DNA of 12,862 nucleotides from Pseudomonadota bacterium (GCA_023390955.1 JAEWBW010000472.1:1-12862); one strand, 5' to 3'. Shown: positions 1 to 7,298, counted from the stretch's first letter. Numbers and translations are program-made. Notes: generated by a model from the sequence alone, not told the origin.

Positions 1-213
1 ATCGCAGAGATAGGCGCAGTCGCGGCCGTCGGCCAGCACGCGGCCGACGCCGACCAGACGGCCGGACTCGAAGGCAAAGGCGCGAAACATGCTGTTGCCG
101 AACACCAGTGCGAGATCAGCCGGCAGCTTGTTGCCGAGCGGCGCGATCCGGTAGAGCTCGGACAATTCATTCCAGTCGATCGCGGTGAGATCGTCACTCC
201 AGGCAATCGGCAT
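1..213 (-). CDS. GNAT-family N-acetyltransferase, N-terminal part (cut by window edge)
   Basis: The 71 visible codons begin MPIAWSDDLTAIDW and continue through a stretch (FRAFAFESGRLVGVGRVLADG) typical of the first beta strands of small GNAT acetyltransferases. These transfer an acetyl group from acetyl-CoA to an amine, but the substrate cannot be told. The acetyl-CoA binding loop (usually R/Q-x-x-G-x-G/A) lies beyond the edge. The start is ATG at 213, preceded by AAGGGAAG about six bases upstream, which overlaps the stop codon of the dehalogenase gene. Only 12 bases separate the two genes, so this is probably the third gene of the repressor-dehalogenase operon. The reading frame is open to the edge with normal codon use. 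The family call is moderate because the signature motif is missing. Confidence 0.6.
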   Translation of the reverse strand, partial: MPIAWSDDLTAIDWNELSELYRIAPLGNKLPADLALVFGNSMFRAFAFESGRLVGVGRVLADGRDCAYLCD

Positions 214-225
214 CGGCAACTTCCC

Positions 226-1125
226 TTATGCCGCAAGCTGCGGTCGCATCGCTTCGATGCCCGCGATCCAGCCCGCAACGGACCGGCCGATGGCGTCGGC
301 GTGATCTTCCTGCAGATAATGAAGGCCCGGCCCAAGCTTCACTAGCGCGCAATGTTTCAGCGAGGCCGCGAAGCTTTCGGCGAATTGCGGCGAGACGAGC
401 GCGCCGGGCTCGCCCGAAAACAGCAACTTCGGATAGGACGCGGCCGCGAGCGCGCGGTGCGCTTCTTCGAGCGCCGCGTGAACGTCGGCCGGCTCGCCTT
501 CGATCGGGAGATCGCGGGGTAGCGCGAGAATTGGACGGCGGCTTTCCGGCGTCGTGAACGGCGCGCGATAGGGCGCCATCTCCTCCTCGCTCAGCTTGCG
601 CAGGATCGAGCCGGGCAGCACGCGCTCGATGAACGCATTGCCTTCCAGGATCATGGCTTCGCCGGCGCCTTGCGTCCTGAACTTGCGAAAGGTTTCGCGC
701 GCTGCGTCCGACTGGTGAAAGTCCTGCCAGGTCGGCATCGGGCGGATGAACTCCATGAAGGCAAGGCCGCGCACGACATCCGGCCGGCGCGCGGCGAGAT
801 GAAAGGCGAGCGCCGTGCCCCAGTCCTGCGCGACCAGATAGGCCGATGAGATGCCGAGCTCGTCGATGAAGGCGTCGAGATAGCGGGCCTGATCGAAGAA
901 GCGGTAGGCGATGTCGGGCTTGCCCGACTGGCCGAAGCCGATCAGGTCGGGCGCGATGCAGTGCGCGACCGGCGCGACCAGCGGCAGGATGTTGCGCCAG
1001 ATATGCGAGGAAGTCGGATTGCCGTGCAGGAAGAGTGCTACGGGCGCATCGTCATTGCCCATCTCGCGATAGGCCATGGTCGATCCCAGGACGGCAGCGT
1101 TGCGGATCTCGGTCGGCTTGCTCAT
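226..1125 (-). CDS. dbjA: Haloalkane dehalogenase (subfamily II, DbjA/DbeA-like)
   Basis: An alpha/beta hydrolase of 299 residues that should cleave carbon-halogen bonds of haloalkanes, giving an alcohol, halide and a proton. Seen in sequence: HGNPTSSHIWRN (34-45) with halide-binding Asn36; AQDWGTALAF (99-108) with nucleophile Asp101 and halide-binding Trp102; FMEFIRP with the subfamily II acid Glu125; and LHYLQED with base His269. The full catalytic pentad is therefore present. The protein closely matches what I remember of DbjA (B. japonicum) and DbeA (B. elkanii). It has the short WQDFHQSDAARETF form seen in DbeA and lacks the extra loop of DbjA. The ATG at 1125 is chosen because AGGGAG lies five bases upstream and because it overlaps the repressor stop codon as ATGA, which suggests translational coupling. 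A longer upstream start would run into the repressor gene. The physiological substrate in bradyrhizobia is not known. Confidence 0.93.
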   Translation of the reverse strand: MSKPTEIRNAAVLGSTMAYREMGNDDAPVALFLHGNPTSSHIWRNILPLVAPVAHCIAPDLIGFGQSGKPDIAYRFFDQARYLDAFIDELGISSAYLVAQDWGTALAFHLAARRPDVVRGLAFMEFIRPMPTWQDFHQSDAARETFRKFRTQGAGEAMILEGNAFIERVLPGSILRKLSEEEMAPYRAPFTTPESRRPILALPRDLPIEGEPADVHAALEEAHRALAAASYPKLLFSGEPGALVSPQFAESFAASLKHCALVKLGPGLHYLQEDHADAIGRSVAGWIAGIEAMRPQLAA

Positions 1126-1712
1126 GACGGCTCCCTGAATACGGTTTGAAATGCGATGGTCTTGAAACGTTCGAGCGCTTTGGGATTGCGGTCGACCTTC
1201 ATGCGCAGGATCGCGCCCTGCCACGAGGCCAGCAGGAAATCGGCCAGCTCATCCGGCTCGAAATCACCGGCGATCTCTCCGAGATTCTGCGCGTCCGCGA
1301 TGCACGCTGCGAACGGCGCGCGCCATTCGGCGAAGATGTTGGCAAGCTGAGCGCGCAGCATCTCGCTGCTGCCGGACGCCTCGAGGCTGAGGTCGCCGAT
1401 CAGGCAACCGCGCCCAAAACCGTCGGCCTCGAGCTTGTCGGTGATGATGTCGAGATAGCGTCGCAGCCGCGCCCGCGGCGTCAGCGAGCTGTCCTCCAGC
1501 GCCTCGGCGACCAGGCCGCGCGTGTGGTCGAAATAGCGGCCCAGCACCTCCGAGGCGAAGGCCTCCTTGGAGCGGAAATGGTTGGTGAAAGAACCCTGCG
1601 GCGCGCCTGCAGCCGAGGTGACATCACGCACGCTGGTGCCGTGATAGCCGGTGCGGAACATGGCCGTGAGGCCGGCATCGAGGATGTTGTCTTTAAGCGA
1701 TGGCTTTGGCAT
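1122..1712 (-). CDS. TetR/AcrR-family repressor of the dehalogenase operon
   Basis: A 196-residue regulator. The N-terminal helix-turn-helix is clear: ILDAGLTAMFRTGYHGTSV then VTSAAGAPQGSFTNHFRSKE (about residues 10-50), the classic TetR pattern ending in the FxxKE motif. The C-terminal half (about 70-196) is the variable ligand-binding and dimerisation region with the GRGCLIGDLSLEA segment common in one TetR branch. The start is the ATG at 1712. A longer frame upstream would run through the promoter and palindrome. No Shine-Dalgarno sequence is present before this ATG, and the predicted transcription start coincides with it, so the message is probably leaderless. The stop TGA overlaps the dehalogenase ATG by four bases. 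A repressor that controls its own operon through the 24-base palindrome is the simplest reading. The inducer is unknown; a haloalkane or its alcohol product is possible. Confidence 0.9.
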   Translation of the reverse strand: MPKPSLKDNILDAGLTAMFRTGYHGTSVRDVTSAAGAPQGSFTNHFRSKEAFASEVLGRYFDHTRGLVAEALEDSSLTPRARLRRYLDIITDKLEADGFGRGCLIGDLSLEASGSSEMLRAQLANIFAEWRAPFAACIADAQNLGEIAGDFEPDELADFLLASWQGAILRMKVDRNPKALERFKTIAFQTVFREPS

Positions 1713-1718
1713 GAGCGA

Positions 1719-1742
1719 AATAATACGTACGTACGTATTATT
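1719..1742. promoter_or_regulatory. Perfect 24-base palindrome, probable TetR operator
   Basis: A perfect inverted repeat with core TACGTACGTACGTA flanked by AATAA and TTATT arms. It reads identically on both strands over 24 bases. It lies 7 bases before the repressor ATG and covers the -10 hexamer and the whole spacer of the promoter, so a bound dimer or pair of dimers would exclude RNA polymerase. This is the usual position and symmetry for a TetR autorepression site. Binding is inferred. Confidence 0.8.
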
Positions 1743-1747
1743 GTCAA
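1720..1747 (-). promoter_or_regulatory. Sigma-70 type promoter of the tetR-dehalogenase operon
   Basis: On the minus strand TTGACA (1747-1742) is followed by a 16-base spacer and TATTAT (1725-1720). The -35 box is perfect and the -10 box matches five of six consensus positions. Only seven bases separate the -10 box from the ATG at 1712, so initiation is expected at or within a base or two of the start codon, giving a leaderless transcript. Confidence 0.72.
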
Positions 1748-1805
1748 GCGCTGCGCGCCGAGCCCAAAAACCCAGCAATAAGTCAGAGTGTTAGGACGTC
1801 AGGCC

Positions 1806-2102
1806 TCAAGCCACCGGCGCGCTGCGCGAGACGACCCAATAGCGCAGGTAAGCGCCAATGGTGCAGCCGACGAGATAGCAGCCGAAGATCATCAGGCCGA
1901 GGTCGAGCCAGTAGCCGAAACGACCGGGCACGATGCGGGCCAGCGACGCACCGACGAGGGCCGCGACCAGCACCGCCAGACAGCGCGCCACGATCTTCGA
2001 GGTGCCGGTACCGCGCTGGACCACGGAGATCCAGCCCATCAAGAAGCCGAGCAGCAGCGATCCGGCCAGCCAACCCCAATGGAACGAGACGAGATAGGCC
2101 AT
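1806..2102 (-). CDS. Small three-helix membrane protein of unknown function
   Basis: A 98-residue very hydrophobic protein with three probable membrane segments at about residues 9-27, 39-57 and 64-88, separated by short loops carrying positive residues (QRGTGTSK and RIVPGR). I do not recognise a named family. The ATG at 2102 is preferred because GAGGTGA sits just upstream. An alternative GTG at 2108 overlaps the stop codon of the OmpA-like gene as GTGA but has no good ribosome site of its own. Either way the gene is tightly coupled to the envelope protein upstream, so the two products may work together at the inner membrane. Transcription probably ends in the short gap before the TetR operon. 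Confidence 0.72.
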   Translation of the reverse strand: MAYLVSFHWGWLAGSLLLGFLMGWISVVQRGTGTSKIVARCLAVLVAALVGASLARIVPGRFGYWLDLGLMIFGCYLVGCTIGAYLRYWVVSRSAPVA

Positions 2103-2104
2103 CG

Positions 2105-3499
2105 TCACCTCACCAGAAATTCGATGCGGCGGTTCTGCGCCTTGCCGTTGTCGGTGTCGTTGCCGGCGACCGGCTGCGTGGCGCCGTAGCCGATCGCGGT
2201 GAAGCGATCGGCCGCGAGCCCCGCCTTGACGAGATAGTCGATCACGGCCTGCGCCCGCTTCTCCGACAGAGCCTGGTTGAAGGAGTCTTCTCCGTCTGCA
2301 TCGGTGTGTCCGGCGACCTCGACTTTAGCGTTCGGGCAGCGCAGCGCGGTCTCGATGAGATGATCGAGAATGGACGTGGAGTCGGGGTCAAGGGTGGCGC
2401 GCTTCGCCTCGAAGCGGATTTTTCCCTTGCTCAGCAGTTCGGTAAAGAGTTGCTGGCACACCGTTCCGTCAACCGGGCCCGCGGCTGGTTTGACCGTGAC
2501 CTCGGGCTTGTACTGCCAGGCCTTCGGAAAGTCCTTGCCGAGCCCGGCGCGGATGTCGGCGGCCGCGCCCTCGTAGAGCACATCGCCTGACAGCTTCACC
2601 TCGCGGTCCGTCACCACCAACGTCCCGGTCGACAACCGCGACAGTGCGCCCAGGGCCGCGACCACCGAGCCGCTGAAAGAGCCGGGCGCGCCGACGCTGG
2701 TCTTGAGATTATCGACGATCTTCTCGCGGAAGAATTTGCGCGAGGCTGCGGTTGCGATGATCTTGTGCACGGCCTCGTCGGGGACGTAGCCGGTCAGCGT
2801 CACGGTTGCTGCGACCGGATCCTTGTTGGCCTGGAAGATGTAAGGCGGCGCCTTGACGTCATTGGCGGCGACCGAAAAACCTTCCGGAAGATTCTTCAGG
2901 GCGGTGGCAATGGCCTCGCGACCGCCGAGGTCGCGCGCCATGCCTGCGAGGCTGACCTTGGTGTCGGAGATCGTGATCTTGCCGTCCTTGAGCTTGCCGA
3001 CCTGATTGAGCAGCAACGCAGCCGCCTCCTCGAACTTCGGCGGGGCGCCGCGCGCCAGACCCATCTGGTCGGCGACCTCGACACCCCCAAGATCCTTGCG
3101 GGCGGCCTCCGCGAGCCGGCCTTTCACGCCCGGCAGCGGCGCGCTGCCCGACAGCGTCACCCGCACCACGTCGCGTTCGGCATTCCAGACAAAGGGCTTT
3201 GCCTCCTGAACGAGGCGCGTCTGGTCGTCCACCAGGCGTACACCGGCCACGTTTTCGACGTCGGTGACCGCATCGCGGCGGCCCGCCTCGGAGAAGGCCT
3301 CCGCGGCAAGACTGACGTCGCGGCCGGCGGCCGTGATCCGGGTCTTGTCGAGAACTGTATTTTTCAACGCAGCGGCCGAGCGGGCCGTCAGGTCGGCCTC
3401 GACAGGCACGGTGTTATTCCAGGCCGCAAATCCCCACATGACGGCCAAGGGGATGAGCCCTGGCCACCATTTGCTGGCCCACCTGAAAAGTTGCTGCAT
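2105..3499 (-). CDS. OmpA-family envelope protein with BON-like repeats
   Basis: A 464-residue protein. It has one N-terminal hydrophobic segment (about 11-27, WWPGLIPLAVMWGFAAW) acting as an uncleaved anchor or signal, then a long periplasmic region. Within that region related units recur: about 54-90, 174-210 and 293-330 share a (V/I)T..xxVxLxG pattern, and 102-128 and 219-246 share P(F/Y)(V/I)(W/F)xAxxD...VTL(S/T)G, the look of degenerate BON domains. The C-terminus (about 356-464) is an OmpA domain with GHTDADG (397-403), the N-x-x-LSxxRA peptidoglycan-binding region and NRRIEF (456-461). The likely role is tethering the envelope to peptidoglycan; the domain order recalls mycobacterial ArfA. 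The ATG at 3499 is chosen over an upstream TTG at 3535, which would lie at or before the predicted transcription start. Ribosome-site support is weak for both. Confidence 0.85.
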   Translation of the reverse strand: MQQLFRWASKWWPGLIPLAVMWGFAAWNNTVPVEADLTARSAAALKNTVLDKTRITAAGRDVSLAAEAFSEAGRRDAVTDVENVAGVRLVDDQTRLVQEAKPFVWNAERDVVRVTLSGSAPLPGVKGRLAEAARKDLGGVEVADQMGLARGAPPKFEEAAALLLNQVGKLKDGKITISDTKVSLAGMARDLGGREAIATALKNLPEGFSVAANDVKAPPYIFQANKDPVAATVTLTGYVPDEAVHKIIATAASRKFFREKIVDNLKTSVGAPGSFSGSVVAALGALSRLSTGTLVVTDREVKLSGDVLYEGAAADIRAGLGKDFPKAWQYKPEVTVKPAAGPVDGTVCQQLFTELLSKGKIRFEAKRATLDPDSTSILDHLIETALRCPNAKVEVAGHTDADGEDSFNQALSEKRAQAVIDYLVKAGLAADRFTAIGYGATQPVAGNDTDNGKAQNRRIEFLVR

Positions 3500-3526
3500 T
3501 CGACGACCCGAACTCTGGAACCGGAG

Positions 3527-3554
3527 ACAAAACAAACCCTTGGCAGACTGTCAA
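3527..3554 (-). promoter_or_regulatory. Possible promoter for the OmpA-like gene
   Basis: On the minus strand a perfect TTGACA (3554-3549) is followed, after 16 bases, by the poor -10 candidate TTTTGT (3532-3527). The position, just upstream of the chosen ATG at 3499, is sensible. The weak -10 box keeps this tentative. Confidence 0.35.
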
Positions 3555-3661
3555 ACCGGAAATGAGGCAGCCTCCCCGTCCCGGCCCAGAGCCTTGGAAT
3601 ACCTTCGAATACCCTTGGACTAACAGTTTCTTCAGCGGTTCCCCACTAGGTTGAGGACGGA

Positions 3662-4756
3662 ATGCCTGGGTCCTCGAAGCCGGTAATGAAACAACTTCGT
3701 AACAACGCCATCCGCTTCGGTCTGGAAGCCCTGTATTTCAGTGGCGCACACCATTTGCTGCGGCCGCTTCTCGCCGGCGTTGGCGCCATCTTCATGCTGC
3801 ACCAGGTGCGGCCTGCCCGCGACGACGAGTTCCAGCCTAACCACCATCTCGAAGTCACGCCCGACTTCCTGCGCGCAACGCTGCAGCATCTGCGCTCGCA
3901 CGACATCGACATCATCTCGATGGACGAGGTGCAGGAGCGGCTGGCCCAGGGCCGGCACGACGGCCGCTTTGGCCGCCGCTTCGCTGCCTTCACCTTTGAC
4001 GACGGCTATCGCGACAACCGGGATTTTGCACTCCCGGTGCTGCGCGAATTCGATGCGCCGGCCACCATCTATGTCGCGAGCGATTTCGCCGACGGCGAGG
4101 GACGGCTGTGGTGGATCGCGCTCGAAGAGGTCATCGCCAGGACCGACCATGTCGATGTGACGATCGGCCAGTCCGCGCTGCGCCTCGACGCCACGACGTC
4201 GCAGGCCAAGCAGGCGACGTTCGACCGCCTGCATGACTGGCTGCGGGCACTGCCCGGCGAGCATGATCTGCAGCGCGAGATCACTGCGCTCTGCACCCGA
4301 TATGACGTCGACCTCGCCGCGCTGTGCCGTGCGCAGTGCATGTCCTGGGACGAGCTGAAGGCACTCCGCGACGAGCCGCTGCTCACGATCGGCGCCCACA
4401 CGCTGTCCCATTGCAATCTCGCCAAGCAGAGCGAGGCGACCGCCACGCTGGAAATGGCGGAGAGCCGTGCGCGGATCGAGCAGGCACTCGGGCGCCCCGT
4501 GCTGCATTTCGCCTATCCCTATGGCGACCGCTGCGCCGCCGACAACCGCGAATTCGCGCTCGCAGCCAGCGCCGGTTTCAAGACCGCCGTGACGACGCGG
4601 CCGGGGATGCTGTTTGCTGAGAATGCGAGCCATCTCACCGCCCTGCCCCGCGTCTCGCTCAACGGCAATTACCAGGACGCCCGCATCCTGCCGGTGCTGA
4701 CCTCGGGCGCCGCGACCGCGATGTGGAACGGCTTTCGGCGGATCGCGGCGGCTTGA
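3662..4756 (+). CDS. Polysaccharide deacetylase (NodB homology domain, CE4)
   Basis: A 364-residue protein of carbohydrate esterase family 4. All main motifs are visible: TFDDGY (111-116) with the catalytic base and metal-binding Asp pair, GAHTLSH (244-250) with metal ligands His246 and His250, and FAYPYG (283-288) lining the active site. About 130 residues separate the first and second motifs, longer than in NodB itself, so it belongs to the larger deacetylases of rhizobial polysaccharide metabolism. It should remove N- or O-acetyl groups from a polysaccharide; the substrate is not evident. There is no clear cleavable signal peptide; residues 33-45 are only mildly hydrophobic. The start at 3662 is supported by GAGGACGG directly upstream; an internal ATG at 3686 is less likely. 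The gene is divergent from the OmpA-like gene and appears monocistronic. Confidence 0.87.
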   Translation: MPGSSKPVMKQLRNNAIRFGLEALYFSGAHHLLRPLLAGVGAIFMLHQVRPARDDEFQPNHHLEVTPDFLRATLQHLRSHDIDIISMDEVQERLAQGRHDGRFGRRFAAFTFDDGYRDNRDFALPVLREFDAPATIYVASDFADGEGRLWWIALEEVIARTDHVDVTIGQSALRLDATTSQAKQATFDRLHDWLRALPGEHDLQREITALCTRYDVDLAALCRAQCMSWDELKALRDEPLLTIGAHTLSHCNLAKQSEATATLEMAESRARIEQALGRPVLHFAYPYGDRCAADNREFALAASAGFKTAVTTRPGMLFAENASHLTALPRVSLNGNYQDARILPVLTSGAATAMWNGFRRIAAA

Positions 4757-4842
4757 GCCCCGCCGTTGCACCACCTCTCGCTTCGCTTTCTTGACTCCCC
4801 TCCCCCTCGCGCTCACAACGAACGCAAATTCAGGGAGGCGTC

Positions 4843-5655
4843 ATGTTCAACGATCTGTTCTCGCTCAAGGGCCGCATCGCACTGGTGACCGGCGGTTCGC
4901 GCGGCATCGGCAAGATGATCGCGGCAGGCTTCCTCGCGCAGGGCGCGGCGAAGGTCTACATCACCGCGCGCAAGGTGGGGCCGTGCGAAGCGACCGCCAA
5001 GGAGCTGTCGGCGCAATATGACGGCGAGTGCATCGCGCTGCCGATCGACATGTCGACGCTCACAGGCGTCGAGCTGCTCGCAAGCGAGATCAGGAAGCGC
5101 GAGCCAAAACTCGACATCCTCGTCAACAATGCGGGCGCGGCGTGGGGCGCCGAGTTTGAGGAGTTTCCTGAGAGCGGCTGGGACAAGGTGATGAACCTCA
5201 ACGTCAAGTCGCCGTTCTTCCTGACCAAGGCGCTGGCGCCGAACCTGCGCGCTGCCGCCAGCGCGGAGCGGCCGGCCAAGGTGATCAACATCGCCTCGAT
5301 CGACGGTATCTTCGTCAATCCGGGCGAGACGTATTCCTATGCGGCGAGCAAGGCTGGATTGATCCACCTGACACGGCGCATGGCGGTGAAGCTGATCCCC
5401 GATCACATCGTGGTCACGGCGATCGCACCCGGCCCGTTCAAATCCGACATGAACCGCGCCGCGCGCGACCATGCCGACGAGGTCGCAACGCGCGTGCCCG
5501 CCGGCCGGATCGGCACCGACGAGGACATGGCGGGCGCCGCGATCTACCTCGCCTCGCGCGCGGGCGATTACGTCGTGGGCGCGACCATCGCCGTGGACGG
5601 CGGCATCGTCTATGCGAATGCGGGGATCAAGGGGAGCGGGTGGGATACGGATTGA
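4843..5655 (+). CDS. Short-chain dehydrogenase/reductase (RhlG-like)
   Basis: A 270-residue classical SDR. Seen: the nucleotide-binding TGGSRGIG (16-23), NNAG (95-98), and the catalytic tetrad Asn120, Ser152, Tyr166 and Lys170 in YAASK, plus the C-terminal AVDGG. TARK after beta-strand 2 suggests NADP(H) rather than NAD(H). The start FSLKGRIALVTGGSRGIG and the SGWDKVMNLNV region resemble RhlG, the NADPH-dependent 3-oxoacyl reductase of Pseudomonas, so a beta-ketoacyl or similar ketone substrate is a fair guess. GGGAGGCG lies just before the ATG. An upstream TTGACT at 4791 could be part of a promoter but no good -10 box follows. The gene converges on boxB and is probably not part of the benzoate pathway. 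Confidence 0.87.
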   Translation: MFNDLFSLKGRIALVTGGSRGIGKMIAAGFLAQGAAKVYITARKVGPCEATAKELSAQYDGECIALPIDMSTLTGVELLASEIRKREPKLDILVNNAGAAWGAEFEEFPESGWDKVMNLNVKSPFFLTKALAPNLRAAASAERPAKVINIASIDGIFVNPGETYSYAASKAGLIHLTRRMAVKLIPDHIVVTAIAPGPFKSDMNRAARDHADEVATRVPAGRIGTDEDMAGAAIYLASRAGDYVVGATIAVDGGIVYANAGIKGSGWDTD

Positions 5656-5682
5656 GGGCGCAGGCTCGCGCCTCAAACTCCG

Positions 5683-5807
5683 CTGTCATGCCCCGGCTTG
5701 ACCGGGGCATCCAGTACGCCGCGGCTTCTCGATAAAACCACAACTGCCTCTGGAATACTGGATCACCCGCCCCAGTGCGCAATTGCGCACAAGGCGGGTG
5801 ATGACAG
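5683..5807. repeat. Four-arm palindromic intergenic repeat (copy 1), possible bidirectional terminator
   Basis: A 125-base nested palindrome between convergent genes. The outer stem is CTGTCAT (5683-5689) with ATGACAG (5801-5807). Arm one is 5690-5708 (GCCCCGG/CCGGGGC). Arm two is ATCCAGTA (5709-5716) with TACTGGAT (5756-5763) and a 39-base loop. Arm three is 5764-5800 (CACCCGCC/GGCGGGTG) enclosing a perfect 16-base palindrome at 5775-5790. All arms abut, so the strand can fold as a four-way junction. It probably belongs to a dispersed repeat family and may end transcription from both the SDR gene and boxB. Confidence 0.82.
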
Positions 5808-5846
5808 TCTTCGTATGGCGCGGGCGTCGCGTCTCGCGAGTAGCCG

Positions 5847-7298
5847 TTACGACTCGATCTTCACATACTCGAAATCGCCGGGCTTGTTGTCGATGCCGAC
5901 CTTCGGTGGCGAGATCCAGGAGGCGAACTGGCCGGTCTCGGTGACGGGCTGCATCAGCGAGCTGATGAAGTCGCCGTCGGCGGACGAGGGCAGCCAGTCG
6001 TCGCGGCGCTTCGCCCAGGTCGCCTCGTCGATCAACAGGCCATCCGGGGTCGCCTTGATGTTCTTGAACTCGCCGATATTGCGGTGGAAGGCGACGTTCG
6101 GCAGCGTGAGCTGGAAGTCGTAGCCGGCCGTCGAGATCACCTTGTTCCAGCGCAGCATGCCCTTGACGCAGTCCTGGCTGTAGTCGTCGCGCAGCCGCAT
6201 GTTGAGCGCGGTCAGCGCCGGCTCGTCGACCAGCTTGATCTCGCCGTCGATGAACTTGAGCACCGGATAGGTGGCGTTCTTGAGCTGGTGATCGTCGTCG
6301 ATCTGGGTCTCGTGATAGCGGCCCTTGATGCCGGTGTTGAAGGCATTGGCCGCGTTGGTCGAGACTTCGGAGCCGAACAGGTCGAGCGACAGCGTGTAGT
6401 GCAGGTTCAGCTTCTTCTGGATCGTCGGCAGGTCGATCACGCCGAGCGCGCGCACCTTTGCAATGTCCGAGGGATCGGTGATCCCGGCTTCGCGCATGGC
6501 ATCGCAGGTGCGCTGCACGACGCGGGTGATGCCGGTTTCGCCGACGAACATGTGGTGCGCTTCTTCCGTCAGCATGAAGCGGCAGGTGCGCGACAGCGGA
6601 TCGAAGCCCGACTGCGCGAGGCTGTGCAGCTGCATCTTGCCGTCACGGTCGGTGAAGTAGGTGAACATGAAGAAGGACAGCCAGTCCGGGGTCGCCTCGT
6701 TGAAGGCACCCAGCATGCGCGGCGCATCGGCATCGCCCGAGCGGCGGCGGAGCAAATCATCGGCTTCCTCGCGACCGTCGCGGCCAAAGTATTTCTGCAG
6801 CAGGTACACCATCGCCCAGAGGTGGCGGCCTTCCTCGACATTGACCTGGAACAGGTTGCGCATGTCGTAGAGCGAGGGCGCGGTCTTGCCGAGATGGCGC
6901 TGCTGTTCGACCGAGGCGGGTTCGGTGTCGCCCTGGATCACGATCAGGCGGCGCAGCATGGCACGGTATTCGCCCGGGACTTCCTGCCAGGCCGGCTCGC
7001 CATAATGCTCACCGAACGGCACCACGCGGTTTTCTTCCTGCGGCGCAAGCAAAATGCCCCAGCGATAGTCGGGCATGCGGACATAGTCGAACTTGGCCCA
7101 GCCGCGCGGATCGACCGAATAGGCGGTGCGCAAATAGACCAGCGACTCCTGGAAGCCTTCCGGCCCCATGTCGCTCCACCAGTCCATGTAGCCGGGATGC
7201 CAGCCTTCCAGTGCCTTCAGCACCTGGCGGTCTTCGGCGAGATTCACATTGTTGGGAATCTTGGTCGAGTAGTCGACGTTCATGATGTTCATGTTCAT
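5847..7298 (-). CDS. boxB: Benzoyl-CoA 2,3-epoxidase, oxygenase subunit B
   Basis: A 483-residue diiron oxygenase that, with the reductase BoxA, inserts one oxygen atom into benzoyl-CoA to give the 2,3-epoxide, the key step of aerobic benzoate degradation through CoA thioesters. The six expected iron ligands are all present: Glu126 (GDTEPAS), Glu156 and His159 (VEEGRHLWAM), Asp217, and Glu246 and His249 (TEEAHHM). Each sits six residues later than in the Azoarcus enzyme as I remember it, in line with a slightly longer N-terminus. Length matches the family. The ATG at 7298 has AAGGAG seven bases upstream; Met3 and Met6 are less well placed. boxB follows boxC in the same direction after 124 bases that hold a palindromic repeat, and the boxA gene that usually neighbours it is absent from this window. 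Confidence 0.95.
   Translation of the reverse strand: MNMNIMNVDYSTKIPNNVNLAEDRQVLKALEGWHPGYMDWWSDMGPEGFQESLVYLRTAYSVDPRGWAKFDYVRMPDYRWGILLAPQEENRVVPFGEHYGEPAWQEVPGEYRAMLRRLIVIQGDTEPASVEQQRHLGKTAPSLYDMRNLFQVNVEEGRHLWAMVYLLQKYFGRDGREEADDLLRRRSGDADAPRMLGAFNEATPDWLSFFMFTYFTDRDGKMQLHSLAQSGFDPLSRTCRFMLTEEAHHMFVGETGITRVVQRTCDAMREAGITDPSDIAKVRALGVIDLPTIQKKLNLHYTLSLDLFGSEVSTNAANAFNTGIKGRYHETQIDDDHQLKNATYPVLKFIDGEIKLVDEPALTALNMRLRDDYSQDCVKGMLRWNKVISTAGYDFQLTLPNVAFHRNIGEFKNIKATPDGLLIDEATWAKRRDDWLPSSADGDFISSLMQPVTETGQFASWISPPKVGIDNKPGDFEYVKIES

Noticed and set aside
1146..1781. Open frame of 211 codons on the plus strand
   Set aside because: It is antisense to the TetR gene and passes through the operator palindrome.
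2765..3565. Open frame of 266 codons on the plus strand
   Set aside because: It is antisense to the OmpA/BON protein gene. Its translation shows no domain and it extends into that gene's promoter region.
3632..4816. Open frame of 394 codons on the minus strand
   Set aside because: It is antisense to the deacetylase gene, whose three CE4 motifs and ribosome site are clear. The product has no recognisable fold.
4791..4819. TTGACT followed by CACAAC as a promoter for the SDR gene
   Set aside because: The -35 box is fair, but the -10 candidate matches only three of six positions, which is too weak to list.
4843..5655. The SDR gene as a member of the benzoate pathway
   Set aside because: It is on the opposite strand, convergent with boxB and separated by a probable bidirectional terminator. 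Its closest look is to RhlG-type reductases, and no box pathway step needs it.
5683..5807. The palindromic element as a CRISPR unit, attachment site or insertion sequence end
   Set aside because: There is no repeat-spacer series, no transposase or integrase nearby, and no target duplication. The nested hairpin design fits a dispersed intergenic repeat better.
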